Source of the DNA: Prevotella sp.
Lineage (GTDB): Bacteria > Bacteroidota > Bacteroidia > Bacteroidales > Bacteroidaceae
Length of the DNA: 64,000 bases
Reading direction: 5' to 3'
Assembly: GCA_017458125.1 (NCBI GenBank)
Contig: JAFTGB010000028.1
Location: 1 to 64,000 of the forward strand
Shown: piece by piece, positions 49,248-58,269 of the stretch
Layout of the letters: every line of letters starts with the position of its first letter
How positions within the stretch are numbered: position 1 is the first letter of the stretch
The notes under the pieces: model-generated
Databases searched by the model: none
What the model was told of the DNA's origin: nothing
Seen by the model: only the letters and a program-made list of their open reading frames with translations
Position numbers and translations under genes: made by a program

Positions 49248-49506
49248 TATACGTCCTCGTTTTTAAAAAAAGAAGAAAAGGCGTGCAACCATTCGCTACA
49301 AGTATCCTATTTCAGCATGTGAGGAAACCTCATTTTATCTGTCAAAGTACGAACGGGAACGACGCGCAATTCATTTGTTAGTAATAAAATTATATCAAGT
49401 CCCTGATGAGAGGGCAGCACATAGTACCGGCTGCAACTCCCTGAATATCATCTGTACTGTCTGTTTCTTATGCTATGTTTATTGGGTTCGACTTCTTTTT
49501 ATATAG

Positions 49507-50415
49507 TTATAGACTTTCTATTTCTTCTATCGAAAGACCTGTGTACTTGGCTATCAAGGCTGCAGCCATACCGTCATCCTTCATCTTGTGCGCATTCTCC
49601 TTAATTGCTTCGGCACGACCTTCTGCCCGGCCTTTGGCCATACCCTTTGCCATACCTTTGGCTTCGCCTTCTGCTATTCCTTTCTTGTAACTGCCCTCTC
49701 TGAGCACGCGTTCGTCAACCAATGCCATCCAGAAGTCTGAATAGGCTTGGAGCTGTGCATCGGAATAGGCCGACTTCTCAAGGATTTCAAGGGCCATACG
49801 GGTTTCGGGATTTTCCAACAATTCTTCAGGCACCTGCTGCGTGTGTTCATCTATCTCGGTCAGGAAGCGAAGCCAGAGTACGGCCATCTTCTTTTCTACG
49901 ATGGTCTTCGGTGTGAACTTCTTCAGATCGATGAATACAAAGTGGAAACCCTCAAGGACACGGTCGGTATGCTCTACGTTGACTACGGCATAGTGGTGGT
50001 AGTACTCGTCGGGGCCTACACCGTCGCCAAGGTTCAGTCCTTCGTTGACCAGGTTCAGCGAGTAGACGGGCTGGATGAGCGAATAGTCCTCACCCACGCC
50101 TGCCTGTTTGACCACAGCCTTCGATGCATTCAGTATGACGCGCTGACGGAACTCGTCGCTCCAGTAGAGCTGCATCTCGACGATGAACTCACGCCCCTGA
50201 TTGTCGTGGCAGCGCACGTCAACAATGCTATTCTTTTTACCGGGGTTCTCAGGTATCATCTCAGGAGTGGCATACTCCACGCGTTCAATCTCACGCCCTG
50301 CCTCTAAGGGCAGCAACGCGTTGAGCAGGCTCTTCACCAAGTCGGGATGTTCACCGAACAGCAGCTTGAATGTCAGGTCGGCCTTCGGATTGAGGTATTT
50401 TCCTTTTACGTTCAT
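49507..50415 (-). CDS. Rpn/YhgA-type PD-(D/E)XK nuclease (putative transposase family)
   Basis: A 302-aa protein of the recombination-promoting nuclease family. The N-terminal nuclease core has DLTFKLLFGEHPDLVKSLLN, the acidic residue in SIVDVRCHDNQG and the EMQLYW strand typical of ExK motifs. The middle is helical. The tail carries low-complexity repeats (GEAKGMAKGMAKGRAEGRAE) and a C-terminal helix ending TGLSIEEIESL. Such proteins promote RecA-independent recombination, and some defend against phages; none is an autonomous transposon. It lies in the block that separates the two men gene clusters. A TATCTTTG box lies about 137 nt upstream. The gap 49248-49506 shows no further gene. Confidence 0.88.
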   Translation of the reverse strand: MNVKGKYLNPKADLTFKLLFGEHPDLVKSLLNALLPLEAGREIERVEYATPEMIPENPGKKNSIVDVRCHDNQGREFIVEMQLYWSDEFRQRVILNASKAVVKQAGVGEDYSLIQPVYSLNLVNEGLNLGDGVGPDEYYHHYAVVNVEHTDRVLEGFHFVFIDLKKFTPKTIVEKKMAVLWLRFLTEIDEHTQQVPEELLENPETRMALEILEKSAYSDAQLQAYSDFWMALVDERVLREGSYKKGIAEGEAKGMAKGMAKGRAEGRAEAIKENAHKMKDDGMAAALIAKYTGLSIEEIESL

Positions 50416-50551
50416 ATCGCCATTTTCTGCTCATTAAGTGTACCATTCACCCAAAGACGGTCTATTCCCTTCTGAAGACGAGAGTTTAATAGATGCATAA
50501 TTGTCCGTTTTGTTAACTGCTTTCTGTAGCAGCAATTCTTGCTGCCATCGG

Positions 50552-50559
50552 CAAAGATA
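50552..50559 (-). promoter_or_regulatory. -7 box, TATCTTTG (minus strand)
   Basis: TATCTTTG about 137 nt upstream of the Rpn-type gene, divergent from the kinase promoter at 50633. Confidence 0.5.
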
Positions 50560-50632
50560 GGAATAATTTTTAAAACGGCAAAACTTTCAGCAGAAAAACA
50601 TGTTTCAATTTGTTTTATTGGCCAATTTGTAC

Positions 50633-50640
50633 TACCTTTG
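50633..50640 (+). promoter_or_regulatory. -7 box, TACCTTTG
   Basis: TACCTTTG 25 nt before the ATG of the TGS-kinase gene; the reading frame upstream of it is not used. Confidence 0.75.
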
Positions 50641-50665
50641 CGACTGTAAACCTAAAATCAGGACT

Positions 50666-52345
50666 ATGCTACAGATACGCTGCAAGAACAACAACGTCAC
50701 CAAGAGTTTCGCGGAAGGCACGTCGCTGCTGGACGTGTACCAGGAGTTTGCCGACGACATACGGCTGCCCTACCCTGTCGTGTCCGCCAAGGTCAACAAC
50801 CGGTCGCAGGGACTGAAGTTCAGGCTCTACCAGAACCGCGACGTGGAGTTTATGGATGCCCGCGAGGGCAGCGGCCACCGTGTCTACGTACGCTCGCTCT
50901 GCTTCGTGCTCTACAAGGCCACGCAGGACGTATTCCCCGGCTCCAAGCTCTTTATCGAACACTCGCTGTGCCGCGGCTACTACTGCAACTTCAAGAAGCG
51001 CACCGGCGACGTGCTGACCGATGACGACGTGGACAAAATCAGGGCGAGAATGCAGGAAATCATCGACATGGACATGCCTTTCCGACGGACGGAGGCCACC
51101 ACCGAGGAGGCCGTCAGGGTGTTCGCCGAACGGGGCTTCGCCGACAAGGTGAAGCTGTTGGAGACCAGCGGACAGGTCTATTCCGACTACTACACGCTGG
51201 GCGACACCGTGGACTACTACTACGGGCCGCTGGTACCCAGCGCGGGCTACCTGAGGGTGTGGGGACTGGTGCGCTACGAGCAGGGCCTGCTGCTGCGCGT
51301 CCCCGACTGGAACAACCCGAACCAACTGGCCGAATGGGTGGAGCAGCCCAAGACCTTCGAGCTGTTTGCCGAGAAGACGCATTGGGACATCATCATGCGG
51401 CTGTCGAATGCCGGCGACGTCAACAAGGCCATCCAGCGCGGACATGCCTCGGAGCTCATTCAGGTGAGCGAGGCCTTGCAGGAGAAGAAGATTGTGCAGA
51501 TTGCCGAAGAGATAGACCGCCGTTTCCACCGCAAGAAGAACCCCGTGCGCATCATCCTCATCACAGGACCGTCGTCGTCGGGCAAGACCACGTTCTGCAA
51601 GCGCCTGTCGGTGCAGCTGTTAGCATGCGGACTGCGACCCGTCTCGTTCTCGACCGACGACTATTTCGTCAACCGCGTGGACACGCCCAAGCTGCCTAAC
51701 GGCGACTACGACTTCGACAACATCGAGACCGTGGAGTACACGCTGTTGGAAGACCATCTGCTGCGGCTGATGCAGGGCGAGCGGGTGGAGATACCGGAAT
51801 ACAACTTCGTGACGGGCAAGCGCGAGTGGAACGGCAAGAAGCTGAAACTGTCGGGCGACACGGTGCTCATCGTCGAGGGCATACACGCCTTGAACCCCCT
51901 GCTGACCAAGAAAATCGACGACTCGCTGAAATACAAAATATACATCTCGGCACTGACCAGCATCTCGTTAGACGACCACAACTGGATACCGACACGCGAC
52001 AACCGACTGCTGCGCCGCATCATCCGCGACTACAACAAGGGAGCCTACACGGCCAAGGAGACCATCAGCCAGTGGAAAAACGTCTGCAAGGCCGAAGACC
52101 AGTGGATATTCCCCTATCAGGAGACGGCCGACGTGATGTTCAACTCGGCGCTGAACATTGAGTTTGCCGTCCTGCGCACGCATGCCGAGCTGATTCTGAG
52201 CAGCGTGCCCAAGAACTGTCCTGAGTACGCCGAGGCCTTCCGGCTGCTGAAGTTCATCCACTTCTTCCTGCCCGTCAGCGACAAGGAGATACCGCCCACC
52301 AGCATCATGCGCGAGTTCGTGGGCGGCTCATCGTTCAAATACTAA
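50666..52345 (+). CDS. TGS-domain plus uridine-kinase-like (PRK) nucleoside kinase
   Basis: A 559-aa three-part protein. A TGS domain (residues 1-62) and a ThrRS second-additional-domain-like segment (DAREGSGHRVYVRSLCF ... LFIEHSLCRGYYCNF) resemble the N-terminal half of threonyl-tRNA synthetase. The C-terminal half is a phosphoribulokinase/uridine-kinase domain with P-loop ITGPSSSGKTTFCK near residue 300, STDDYFVNR and IVEGIHALNP. This architecture is common in Bacteroidota and Firmicutes and is annotated as nucleoside kinase; the natural substrate is uncertain. Its 3' end overlaps the convergent menD gene by 11 nt. Confidence 0.9.
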   Translation: MLQIRCKNNNVTKSFAEGTSLLDVYQEFADDIRLPYPVVSAKVNNRSQGLKFRLYQNRDVEFMDAREGSGHRVYVRSLCFVLYKATQDVFPGSKLFIEHSLCRGYYCNFKKRTGDVLTDDDVDKIRARMQEIIDMDMPFRRTEATTEEAVRVFAERGFADKVKLLETSGQVYSDYYTLGDTVDYYYGPLVPSAGYLRVWGLVRYEQGLLLRVPDWNNPNQLAEWVEQPKTFELFAEKTHWDIIMRLSNAGDVNKAIQRGHASELIQVSEALQEKKIVQIAEEIDRRFHRKKNPVRIILITGPSSSGKTTFCKRLSVQLLACGLRPVSFSTDDYFVNRVDTPKLPNGDYDFDNIETVEYTLLEDHLLRLMQGERVEIPEYNFVTGKREWNGKKLKLSGDTVLIVEGIHALNPLLTKKIDDSLKYKIYISALTSISLDDHNWIPTRDNRLLRRIIRDYNKGAYTAKETISQWKNVCKAEDQWIFPYQETADVMFNSALNIEFAVLRTHAELILSSVPKNCPEYAEAFRLLKFIHFFLPVSDKEIPPTSIMREFVGGSSFKY

Positions 52346-53870
52346 GCGACTGGTAATAGTCACGGAGGGCGCACGCATCCACGTCAGCATCGGTAAAGGC
52401 TTCCAAAAGGACGGGACGGTCGCTGTCCATACGGAGCAGCTCGTCCACGGCCCGTTGCAGATGCTGCTGGTCGTGAACCTCCATATAACGGATGTCGTTC
52501 TGCTGACAGACACCTTCGGCCGAGGCAGCATGCGAGGCAGCCACCAGACCGTCGCGGGCAGGACTCTGCCCGAGTCCCGGCAGCATATTGAAGATGCCGC
52601 CGCGATGGTTGTTCATCAGCAAAATACGCAGGTTGCCACCGAGGTTCTGGTTCCACAGCGCGTTCTGGTCGTAGAAGAAACTGAGGTCGCCAAGCACGCA
52701 GACCACCTTGCCGTTGGTGACGGCGGAGAAGCCTGCCGCCGTAGACAGCGACCCCTCTATGCCGTTGACGCCACGGTTGCACCACACGGGGCGACGGGCG
52801 TAGATGTTGGCCAGACGGATGGCCGAGCTGTTGCCGTAATGGATGGGCACATCGTCTACGACCTGCTCTAAACATTTCACCACCGCCATCTGAGAATAAG
52901 GCGGCACATAGGACTCAGCATGACGGCGCACCCGCGCCACCAGGTCGTCCCACAGCCGGACGAAGGGGTGCGGCTGCTGTTCCAGCATGAAGCGCACCTG
53001 GTCGGCCACCACGTCGGCATCGCCCTGTATGACCTGCGTCAGGTTCATGAACGTGTCCGTCACCTCGCCCGTGGCATTGACCACCCACGTCTCCTTAGCC
53101 TTACGCAGGAAACGCTTCAGCCGTTTGCTGACGATGCTGCCTCCCGTGTAGAGCACGAAGTCGGGCACGTAGTCGGCATTGTCGGCCACCAAAGCCACGG
53201 CCTCGTCCAAATGGGGATTCCACGGTTGTCCGCTGATGAGCATGGGGCGCCGCGACTGCATGAACATGCGGCAGACATGGCTCAGCACATGGGGCGGAAT
53301 GTCGGCGGGCGTCAGGCTGATGACGCGCTCCTCGGGCAACTGGCCGACGCTGAAGTCGAACAGCGGCTCCGTGATGGGCACATTGATGTGGACGGGAGCC
53401 TGCCGCACCATCAGGGCTTCGTTGACCAGCCGGTTGCAGAACCACCGCTCCTCATCGTCGTGCGGCTCGGGCAGCGTCACCGCCTTGGCGACGAAACGGC
53501 CGAGGGCATCGCCCTGCGGCAGCGTCTGACCGTCCAGCTGGTCTATCCACTGAGGCGGCCTGTCGGCAGAAATGACGACGAGCGGGCGCCGCTGATAGTA
53601 GGCTTCGGCCACGGCGGGAGCCGTATTGAGCAAGGCCGTGCCGCTGGTGACGCAGACGGCCACGGGCTGGCCCAGCGCCTGCGTCATGCCTAAGGCGTAG
53701 AATGCCGCCGACCGCTCATCGGTGACAGGATAGCACCGTATGTCGGGACACTCGTTCAGGTTGTGCACGATGGGCGCATTGCGACTGCCGGGGCAGACCA
53801 CGGCATGGCGCACACCGTGAGCGACGAGCAGGGCGGTCAGTATGTTGACGTTTTCTTTATTGCTATACAT
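52335..53870 (-). CDS. menD: 2-Succinyl-5-enolpyruvyl-6-hydroxy-3-cyclohexene-1-carboxylate synthase (MenD)
   Basis: A 511-aa thiamine-diphosphate enzyme adding 2-oxoglutarate-derived succinyl semialdehyde to isochorismate. N-terminal blocks are VCPGSRNAPIVHNL, DERSAAFYALGMTQ and VTSGTALLNTAPAVAEAYY; the ThDP motif is CVLGDLSFFYDQNALWNQ followed by ILLMNNHRGGIF. It is slightly shorter than E. coli MenD (556 aa). Its start overlaps the menF stop by 8 nt, so translation of menF and menD is coupled. Confidence 0.94.
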   Translation of the reverse strand: MYSNKENVNILTALLVAHGVRHAVVCPGSRNAPIVHNLNECPDIRCYPVTDERSAAFYALGMTQALGQPVAVCVTSGTALLNTAPAVAEAYYQRRPLVVISADRPPQWIDQLDGQTLPQGDALGRFVAKAVTLPEPHDDEERWFCNRLVNEALMVRQAPVHINVPITEPLFDFSVGQLPEERVISLTPADIPPHVLSHVCRMFMQSRRPMLISGQPWNPHLDEAVALVADNADYVPDFVLYTGGSIVSKRLKRFLRKAKETWVVNATGEVTDTFMNLTQVIQGDADVVADQVRFMLEQQPHPFVRLWDDLVARVRRHAESYVPPYSQMAVVKCLEQVVDDVPIHYGNSSAIRLANIYARRPVWCNRGVNGIEGSLSTAAGFSAVTNGKVVCVLGDLSFFYDQNALWNQNLGGNLRILLMNNHRGGIFNMLPGLGQSPARDGLVAASHAASAEGVCQQNDIRYMEVHDQQHLQRAVDELLRMDSDRPVLLEAFTDADVDACALRDYYQSLSI

Positions 53871-54882
53871 TATTATATATTATACGGCGCATGGTATCGA
53901 GTTTGGCCTCCGTCTCCAGCCATTCCTCCTCCTCAACGCTGTCGGTGAGCAGTCCGCCACCGGCATAGAGGCGGTAGCCGTCCTGGAAAATGCGCATGCA
54001 GCGAAGGGTGACGAAAAGGTTGGTCTGGCCGTCAACAAACAGCGGACCCATAAACCCGCTGTAGTAGGAGCGGTCGTGAGGCTCGTGCTGCATGATGAAG
54101 CGGAAAGCCTCGCGCTTGGGCAGTCCGCAGACGGCCGGCGTGGGGTGCAGGTCGTGAAGCAGCAGTCCGACAGGCTGGCGGTCGGCAAGAGTGAAACGGA
54201 AGTCGCTGCGCAGGTGGGCCAGATGACCGGCCCGTACCGTCCGCGGTCCTTCCTCGCTGACATCGTTAGCATAGCGTTGCAGAATGCTGCTGATGTAAGT
54301 CGCCACGAAGCGCTGCTCCTGAATGTTCTTGTCGCTCCACGACACCTGGTCGGCATAGGCCATGGTACCGGCAAGGGCTATGGTCTGCCAGCGGTGGTCG
54401 TCGCCGGACAGCAGTATCTCAGGAGTGGCCGTCAGCCAAAGACCGCTGTCCTCCGTATAGGCCAGACTGACGAACATGCGCGGATAGCACTCGCAGGCAC
54501 GCTGAAACATGTCGAACGGCGAGGCGTGGCCGACGTTACGGACATCAATGCTGCGCGCCAGAACCAGTTTGCGGAAGTCGCCACTGACCAGACGGGCATG
54601 GTAATCGGTAAAAACGCTGTGATAAGTGCTGCGCGAATGGTCAGACCATTCGGACGAGCCAGACAGCGGGGACAGCCGACAGGGAACAGGCCTGCCAGAC
54701 CACTGCTCAACCGTGTCAGGGCGGATGAGCAGGACAGGATGGTCGTGTGAAGGGGAGAAAGGAACGAGCACAAAGCCCGTGCGGAGTCCTAAGTCAGAGA
54801 GCGACTGCAGGGTGTGGACTTCGCCGGAAATTAACGTACACTCCGCAGCATACGGCAACCGATAAAGTGCAAACCCCGTCAT
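53863..54882 (-). CDS. menF: Isochorismate synthase
   Basis: A 339-aa chorismate-binding enzyme that converts chorismate to isochorismate. Motifs: KLVLARSIDV, ATPEILLSGD, IALAGTMAYAD, the LHPTPAVCGLPKREAFRFI block and SYYSGFMGP, with the C-terminal YAGGGLLTDS. The start is MTGFALYRLPYAAECTLISG; the longer frame overlaps the upstream thioesterase gene in a different frame. It is shorter than E. coli MenF (431 aa), as in other Bacteroidota. It overlaps the thioesterase gene by 4 nt and menD by 8 nt. Confidence 0.92.
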   Translation of the reverse strand: MTGFALYRLPYAAECTLISGEVHTLQSLSDLGLRTGFVLVPFSPSHDHPVLLIRPDTVEQWSGRPVPCRLSPLSGSSEWSDHSRSTYHSVFTDYHARLVSGDFRKLVLARSIDVRNVGHASPFDMFQRACECYPRMFVSLAYTEDSGLWLTATPEILLSGDDHRWQTIALAGTMAYADQVSWSDKNIQEQRFVATYISSILQRYANDVSEEGPRTVRAGHLAHLRSDFRFTLADRQPVGLLLHDLHPTPAVCGLPKREAFRFIMQHEPHDRSYYSGFMGPLFVDGQTNLFVTLRCMRIFQDGYRLYAGGGLLTDSVEEEEWLETEAKLDTMRRIIYNNV

Positions 54883-55298
54883 GACCGTTTTCTCTGCTTG
54901 ATGATGTAGTTGGTGACACGCACCGTACTGATGAGTTCGCCAGCCGTATTTTTGATGTCCACCTGCCAGACGTGCAGCGTCTTGCCACGGTGCTCCAGAC
55001 GGGCGAAAGCCGTCACCGTGTCGCCCTCGCCGACGGCCTGCACATGGCTGCCGCTGACCTCGATGCCCACGCAGGCACAGCCCGGACAGAGGGATGAGGA
55101 GCCCACACCGGCCACGTTCTCGGCCAACGCCAAGGAGGCTCCGCCGCTCAGAAATCCGAAAGGCTGGCGGTTGCGCTCGTCCACCTTCATGCGCGCCATA
55201 CAAGTATTGTCCTCGGGCGTGGAAAGGAACTCCATGCCGAGGGCAGTACTCAGGTTGGGCTTGCTATTAATAATCTGATTGATTTTTTCTACGTTCAT
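54879..55298 (-). CDS. Hotdog-fold thioesterase, probable DHNA-CoA hydrolase
   Basis: A 139-aa PaaI/YbgC-type hotdog thioesterase. QPFGFLSGGASLALAENVAGVGSS holds the catalytic acidic residue region, and VEVSGSHVQ-like and TVTAFARLEHRGKTLHVWQVDI strands follow. As the first gene of the menF-menD run, overlapping menF by 4 nt, it is most simply the thioesterase that releases 1,4-dihydroxy-2-naphthoate from its CoA ester (MenI-type). The substrate is inferred from context. Confidence 0.86.
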   Translation of the reverse strand: MNVEKINQIINSKPNLSTALGMEFLSTPEDNTCMARMKVDERNRQPFGFLSGGASLALAENVAGVGSSSLCPGCACVGIEVSGSHVQAVGEGDTVTAFARLEHRGKTLHVWQVDIKNTAGELISTVRVTNYIIKQRKRS

Positions 55299-55304
55299 GA
55301 ACGC

Positions 55305-56285
55305 CTATTTAAACAGGGAATACTCTTCCACCTCCCAAGCCAGCGCACTGGCACCCAGCAGGTCCATCTCGTCCTCGGCAAGGACGGAGGTCATGAGCTT
55401 CACCTTGCCCTTGATGTTATGGAAAATGTTATTGTTGAAAGCCTCCTCTAACGGGTCGAACAGCCACTGGCCGGCATGGGTCACCGTGCCGGTGAAGATG
55501 ATGGCCTCCGGGTTGACCAACGAGGCATAACCGGCCAGTGCCGTACCTAATGTGCTGCCGGCACGGCGCATCGTCTCCTGTGCCAGGACGTCGCCCATCT
55601 TGCAGAACTCTATAACCTGCGTACAGGTCAGGTCCTGCACCTGGCGCATCATCGACGGCTCGCTGCGCTCGGCAAGCACCTCCCGGGCCGTCATCACGAT
55701 GCCTTTCTTCGAGGTATACATCTCCAAGCAGCCCTTGTTGCCGCAGCCGCACTGGCGACCGCCGACCTCCACGCAGGTGTGGCCTATCTCGCCCGTAAAG
55801 CCGTCCTGTCCCAAGTGGGGCTGGCCGTGCGAGAAGAAGCAGCTGCCCACGCCGCCTCCGAGGGTTATCAGGATGAACGTGTTCAGACCGTGGGCGGCGC
55901 CGTAGGCATGCTCGCCGATGGCACGGACGTGCGCATTGTTGCCCAACGCCACGGCCAGTCCCAAACGGTCGCGCAGCATGGCGGCCATGGGGACGATGCC
56001 CTTCCACGGCATGTTAGGCGCATTGACGATGCTACCCATCAGGAAATTGCCGCTGGGACAGCTGACGCCGACGGAGCGTATGCTCTCGTAGCCGCCGTTG
56101 CCTTCAACCAACGTGACGATGTTCTCACTCAGCCGCGAGGTGTAGTCGGCCACGTTGGGGTTGTCGCCCGTAGGAAAGCTGTCCTTGGCCAGAATGTTAC
56201 CACGGATGTCAACTACTGCCGTCGTGGTAGTCTCCATGCTGATGTCCACCCCGACAACGCGTGTCTTTACATTTTCGTTTACCAT
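55305..56285 (-). CDS. ROK-family protein (sugar kinase type)
   Basis: A 326-aa ROK protein. It begins with the phosphate-binding VVGVDISMETTTTAVVD (no N-terminal helix-turn-helix, so a kinase rather than a repressor). LITLGGGVGSCFF is present, and the ROK zinc-binding motif appears as GGRQCGCGNKGCLEMYTS. It is probably an ATP-dependent kinase for glucose, N-acetylglucosamine or another hexose. A TATATTTG box lies about 40 nt upstream, divergent from the lysS promoter. Confidence 0.88.
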   Translation of the reverse strand: MVNENVKTRVVGVDISMETTTTAVVDIRGNILAKDSFPTGDNPNVADYTSRLSENIVTLVEGNGGYESIRSVGVSCPSGNFLMGSIVNAPNMPWKGIVPMAAMLRDRLGLAVALGNNAHVRAIGEHAYGAAHGLNTFILITLGGGVGSCFFSHGQPHLGQDGFTGEIGHTCVEVGGRQCGCGNKGCLEMYTSKKGIVMTAREVLAERSEPSMMRQVQDLTCTQVIEFCKMGDVLAQETMRRAGSTLGTALAGYASLVNPEAIIFTGTVTHAGQWLFDPLEEAFNNNIFHNIKGKVKLMTSVLAEDEMDLLGASALAWEVEEYSLFK

Positions 56286-56323
56286 AGTTATATTGAACGC
56301 CTAAGAAGTCTGCTATTGAGCCA

Positions 56324-56331
56324 CAAATATA
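56324..56331 (-). promoter_or_regulatory. -7 box, TATATTTG (minus strand)
   Basis: TATATTTG fits TAnnTTTG and lies about 40 nt upstream of the ROK gene. Confidence 0.55.
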
Positions 56332-56437
56332 GGAAGAAATATGCAAACGGCCAAATTTTTGTCAAGAAATTAGCAATTATTTAACCTCGAAAAGCAAATA
56401 ATTCATAATTCAGTCGCTACAATTCACAATTATTTCG

Positions 56438-56445
56438 TAACTTTG
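56438..56445 (+). promoter_or_regulatory. -7 box of lysS, TAACTTTG
   Basis: TAACTTTG 33 nt upstream of the lysS ATG. Confidence 0.7.
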
Positions 56446-56478
56446 CACGCGTATTGTGATTTTATCAGACAATAAAAG

Positions 56479-58215
56479 ATGAATGTTTTAGAACTCAGTG
56501 AACAAGAAATCGGCAGACGCGAAAGTCTGCAAGAGCTGCGCCAAATGGGCATCAACCCCTACCCCGCAGCCGAATATCCCACGAATGCTTTTTCAACGGA
56601 AATCCGCGACTCCTTCCGCGACGAGGACGAGCCTCGTGAGGTCAGCATTGCCGGCCGCATGATGAGCCGCCGCGTCATGGGCAAGGCCAGTTTTGCAGAG
56701 CTGCAGGACTCGAAGGGCCGCATACAGGTCTATATCTCGCGCGACGACCTCTGCCCGGGCGAGGACAAGGACCTATATAACAAGGTGTTCAAGCGCCTGT
56801 TAGATATCGGCGACTTCATCGGCGTCAAGGGCTTCGTGTTCCGTACACAGACAGGCGAAATCAGCGTGCACGCCAAGGAACTGACGCTGCTGAGCAAGGC
56901 CCTGAAGCCGCTGCCCATCGTCAAATACAAGGACGGCGTGGCCTACGACAAGTTTGACGACCCGGAGTTGCGCTACCGCCAGCGCTACGTCGACCTGGTG
57001 GTCAACGACGGTGTGAAGGACACGTTCCTGCAGAGGGCAACGGTCATCCGCACCATCCGCCGCGTGCTGGACGAGGCTGGATATACCGAGGTGGAGACGC
57101 CGACGCTGCAGATGATAGCCGGCGGCGCCTCGGCACGTCCGTTCATCACCCACTTCAACGCGCTGGACCAGGACATGTATATGCGCATAGCCACCGAGCT
57201 GTACCTGAAGCGCCTCATCGTGGGCGGCTTCGAGGGTGTCTACGAGATTGGCAAGAACTTCCGCAACGAGGGCATGGACCGCAACCACAACCCCGAGTTC
57301 ACCTGCATGGAGCTCTACGTACAATATAAGGACTACAACTGGATGATGTCGTTCACCGAGAAACTCTTGGAGACGGTATGCATAGCCGTCAACGGCAAGG
57401 CTGAGCGCGAGATTGACGGCAACATCATCTCGTTCAAGGCGCCTTACCGCCGACTGCCCATCCTCGACGCCATTAAGGAGAAGACGGGCTTCGACTGCAA
57501 CGGCAAGACGGAGGACGAGATACGCCAGTTCTGCCTCACGAAGGGCATGGACGTCGACGAGACCATGGGTAAGGGCAAGCTCATCGACGAGCTGTTCGGT
57601 GAGTTCTGCGAGGGAACGTTCATCCAGCCCACCTTCATCACCGACTATCCCGTCGAGATGTCGCCGCTGACCAAGATGCACCGCTCGAAGCCGGGACTGA
57701 CCGAGCGCTTCGAGCTGATGGTCAACGGCAAGGAGCTGGCCAACGCCTACTCGGAGCTGAACGACCCGATAGACCAGGAGGAGCGCTTCGTGGAGCAGAT
57801 GCGGCTGGCCGACAAGGGCGACGACGAGGCCATGATTATCGACCAGGACTTCCTGCGCGCCTTACAATACGGCATGCCGCCGACCAGCGGCATCGGCATC
57901 GGCATCGACCGTCTGGTCATGCTCATGACGGGTAAGACCTTCATCCAGGAGGTGCTGTTCTTCCCGCAGATGAAGCCTGAGAAGAAGATTCCCCAGTCGA
58001 CCGCAGCCGAATGGGCTGCCATCGGCGTCGCCGAGGAGTGGGTTCCCGTGCTGCGCAAGGCGGGCTTCAACCTCGTCCAGAACATTCAGGGCGAGAAGGC
58101 TCAGGGCTTGCAGCAGAAGATTGGCGACATCGTCAAGAAGTACAAGCTGGAGATGCAGAAGCCCTCAGTGGATGAGGTTGCTGCCTGGATTGAAGGCGCG
58201 ACAAAAAATCCGTAA
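56479..58215 (+). CDS. lysS: Lysyl-tRNA synthetase (class II)
   Basis: A 578-aa enzyme. The OB-fold anticodon-binding domain occupies about residues 50-160 ([21 protein letters not shown]). The class II catalytic core has motif 1 near [20 protein letters not shown], motif 2 [18 protein letters not shown] and motif 3 [18 protein letters not shown]-terminal extension of about 70 aa ([20 protein letters not shown]) is typical of Bacteroidota LysS. The stop codon lies in a heptamer array that leads into gpsA. Confidence 0.96.
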   Translation: MNVLELSEQEIGRRESLQELRQMGINPYPAAEYPTNAFSTEIRDSFRDEDEPREVSIAGRMMSRRVMGKASFAELQDSKGRIQVYISRDDLCPGEDKDLYNKVFKRLLDIGDFIGVKGFVFRTQTGEISVHAKELTLLSKALKPLPIVKYKDGVAYDKFDDPELRYRQRYVDLVVNDGVKDTFLQRATVIRTIRRVLDEAGYTEVETPTLQMIAGGASARPFITHFNALDQDMYMRIATELYLKRLIVGGFEGVYEIGKNFRNEGMDRNHNPEFTCMELYVQYKDYNWMMSFTEKLLETVCIAVNGKAEREIDGNIISFKAPYRRLPILDAIKEKTGFDCNGKTEDEIRQFCLTKGMDVDETMGKGKLIDELFGEFCEGTFIQPTFITDYPVEMSPLTKMHRSKPGLTERFELMVNGKELANAYSELNDPIDQEERFVEQMRLADKGDDEAMIIDQDFLRALQYGMPPTSGIGIGIDRLVMLMTGKTFIQEVLFFPQMKPEKKIPQSTAAEWAAIGVAEEWVPVLRKAGFNLVQNIQGEKAQGLQQKIGDIVKKYKLEMQKPSVDEVAAWIEGATKNP

Positions 58216-58267
58216 ATCGTAAATCCGTAAATCGTAAATAGTAAATAGTAAATCGTAAATCGTCAAG
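58211..58267. repeat. CGTAAAT heptamer array between lysS and gpsA
   Basis: CGTAAAT, CGTAAAT, C, CGTAAAT, CGTAAAT, AGTAAAT, AGTAAAT, CGTAAAT and CGTCAAG. It includes the lysS stop codon and supplies in-frame TAA codons that limit gpsA to a GTG start. Confidence 0.85.
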
Positions 58268-58269
58268 AG

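Noticed and set aside
49507-50415. Insertion sequence around the Rpn-type gene
   Set aside because: No terminal inverted repeats or target duplications were found flanking it, and this family is not an autonomous transposase.
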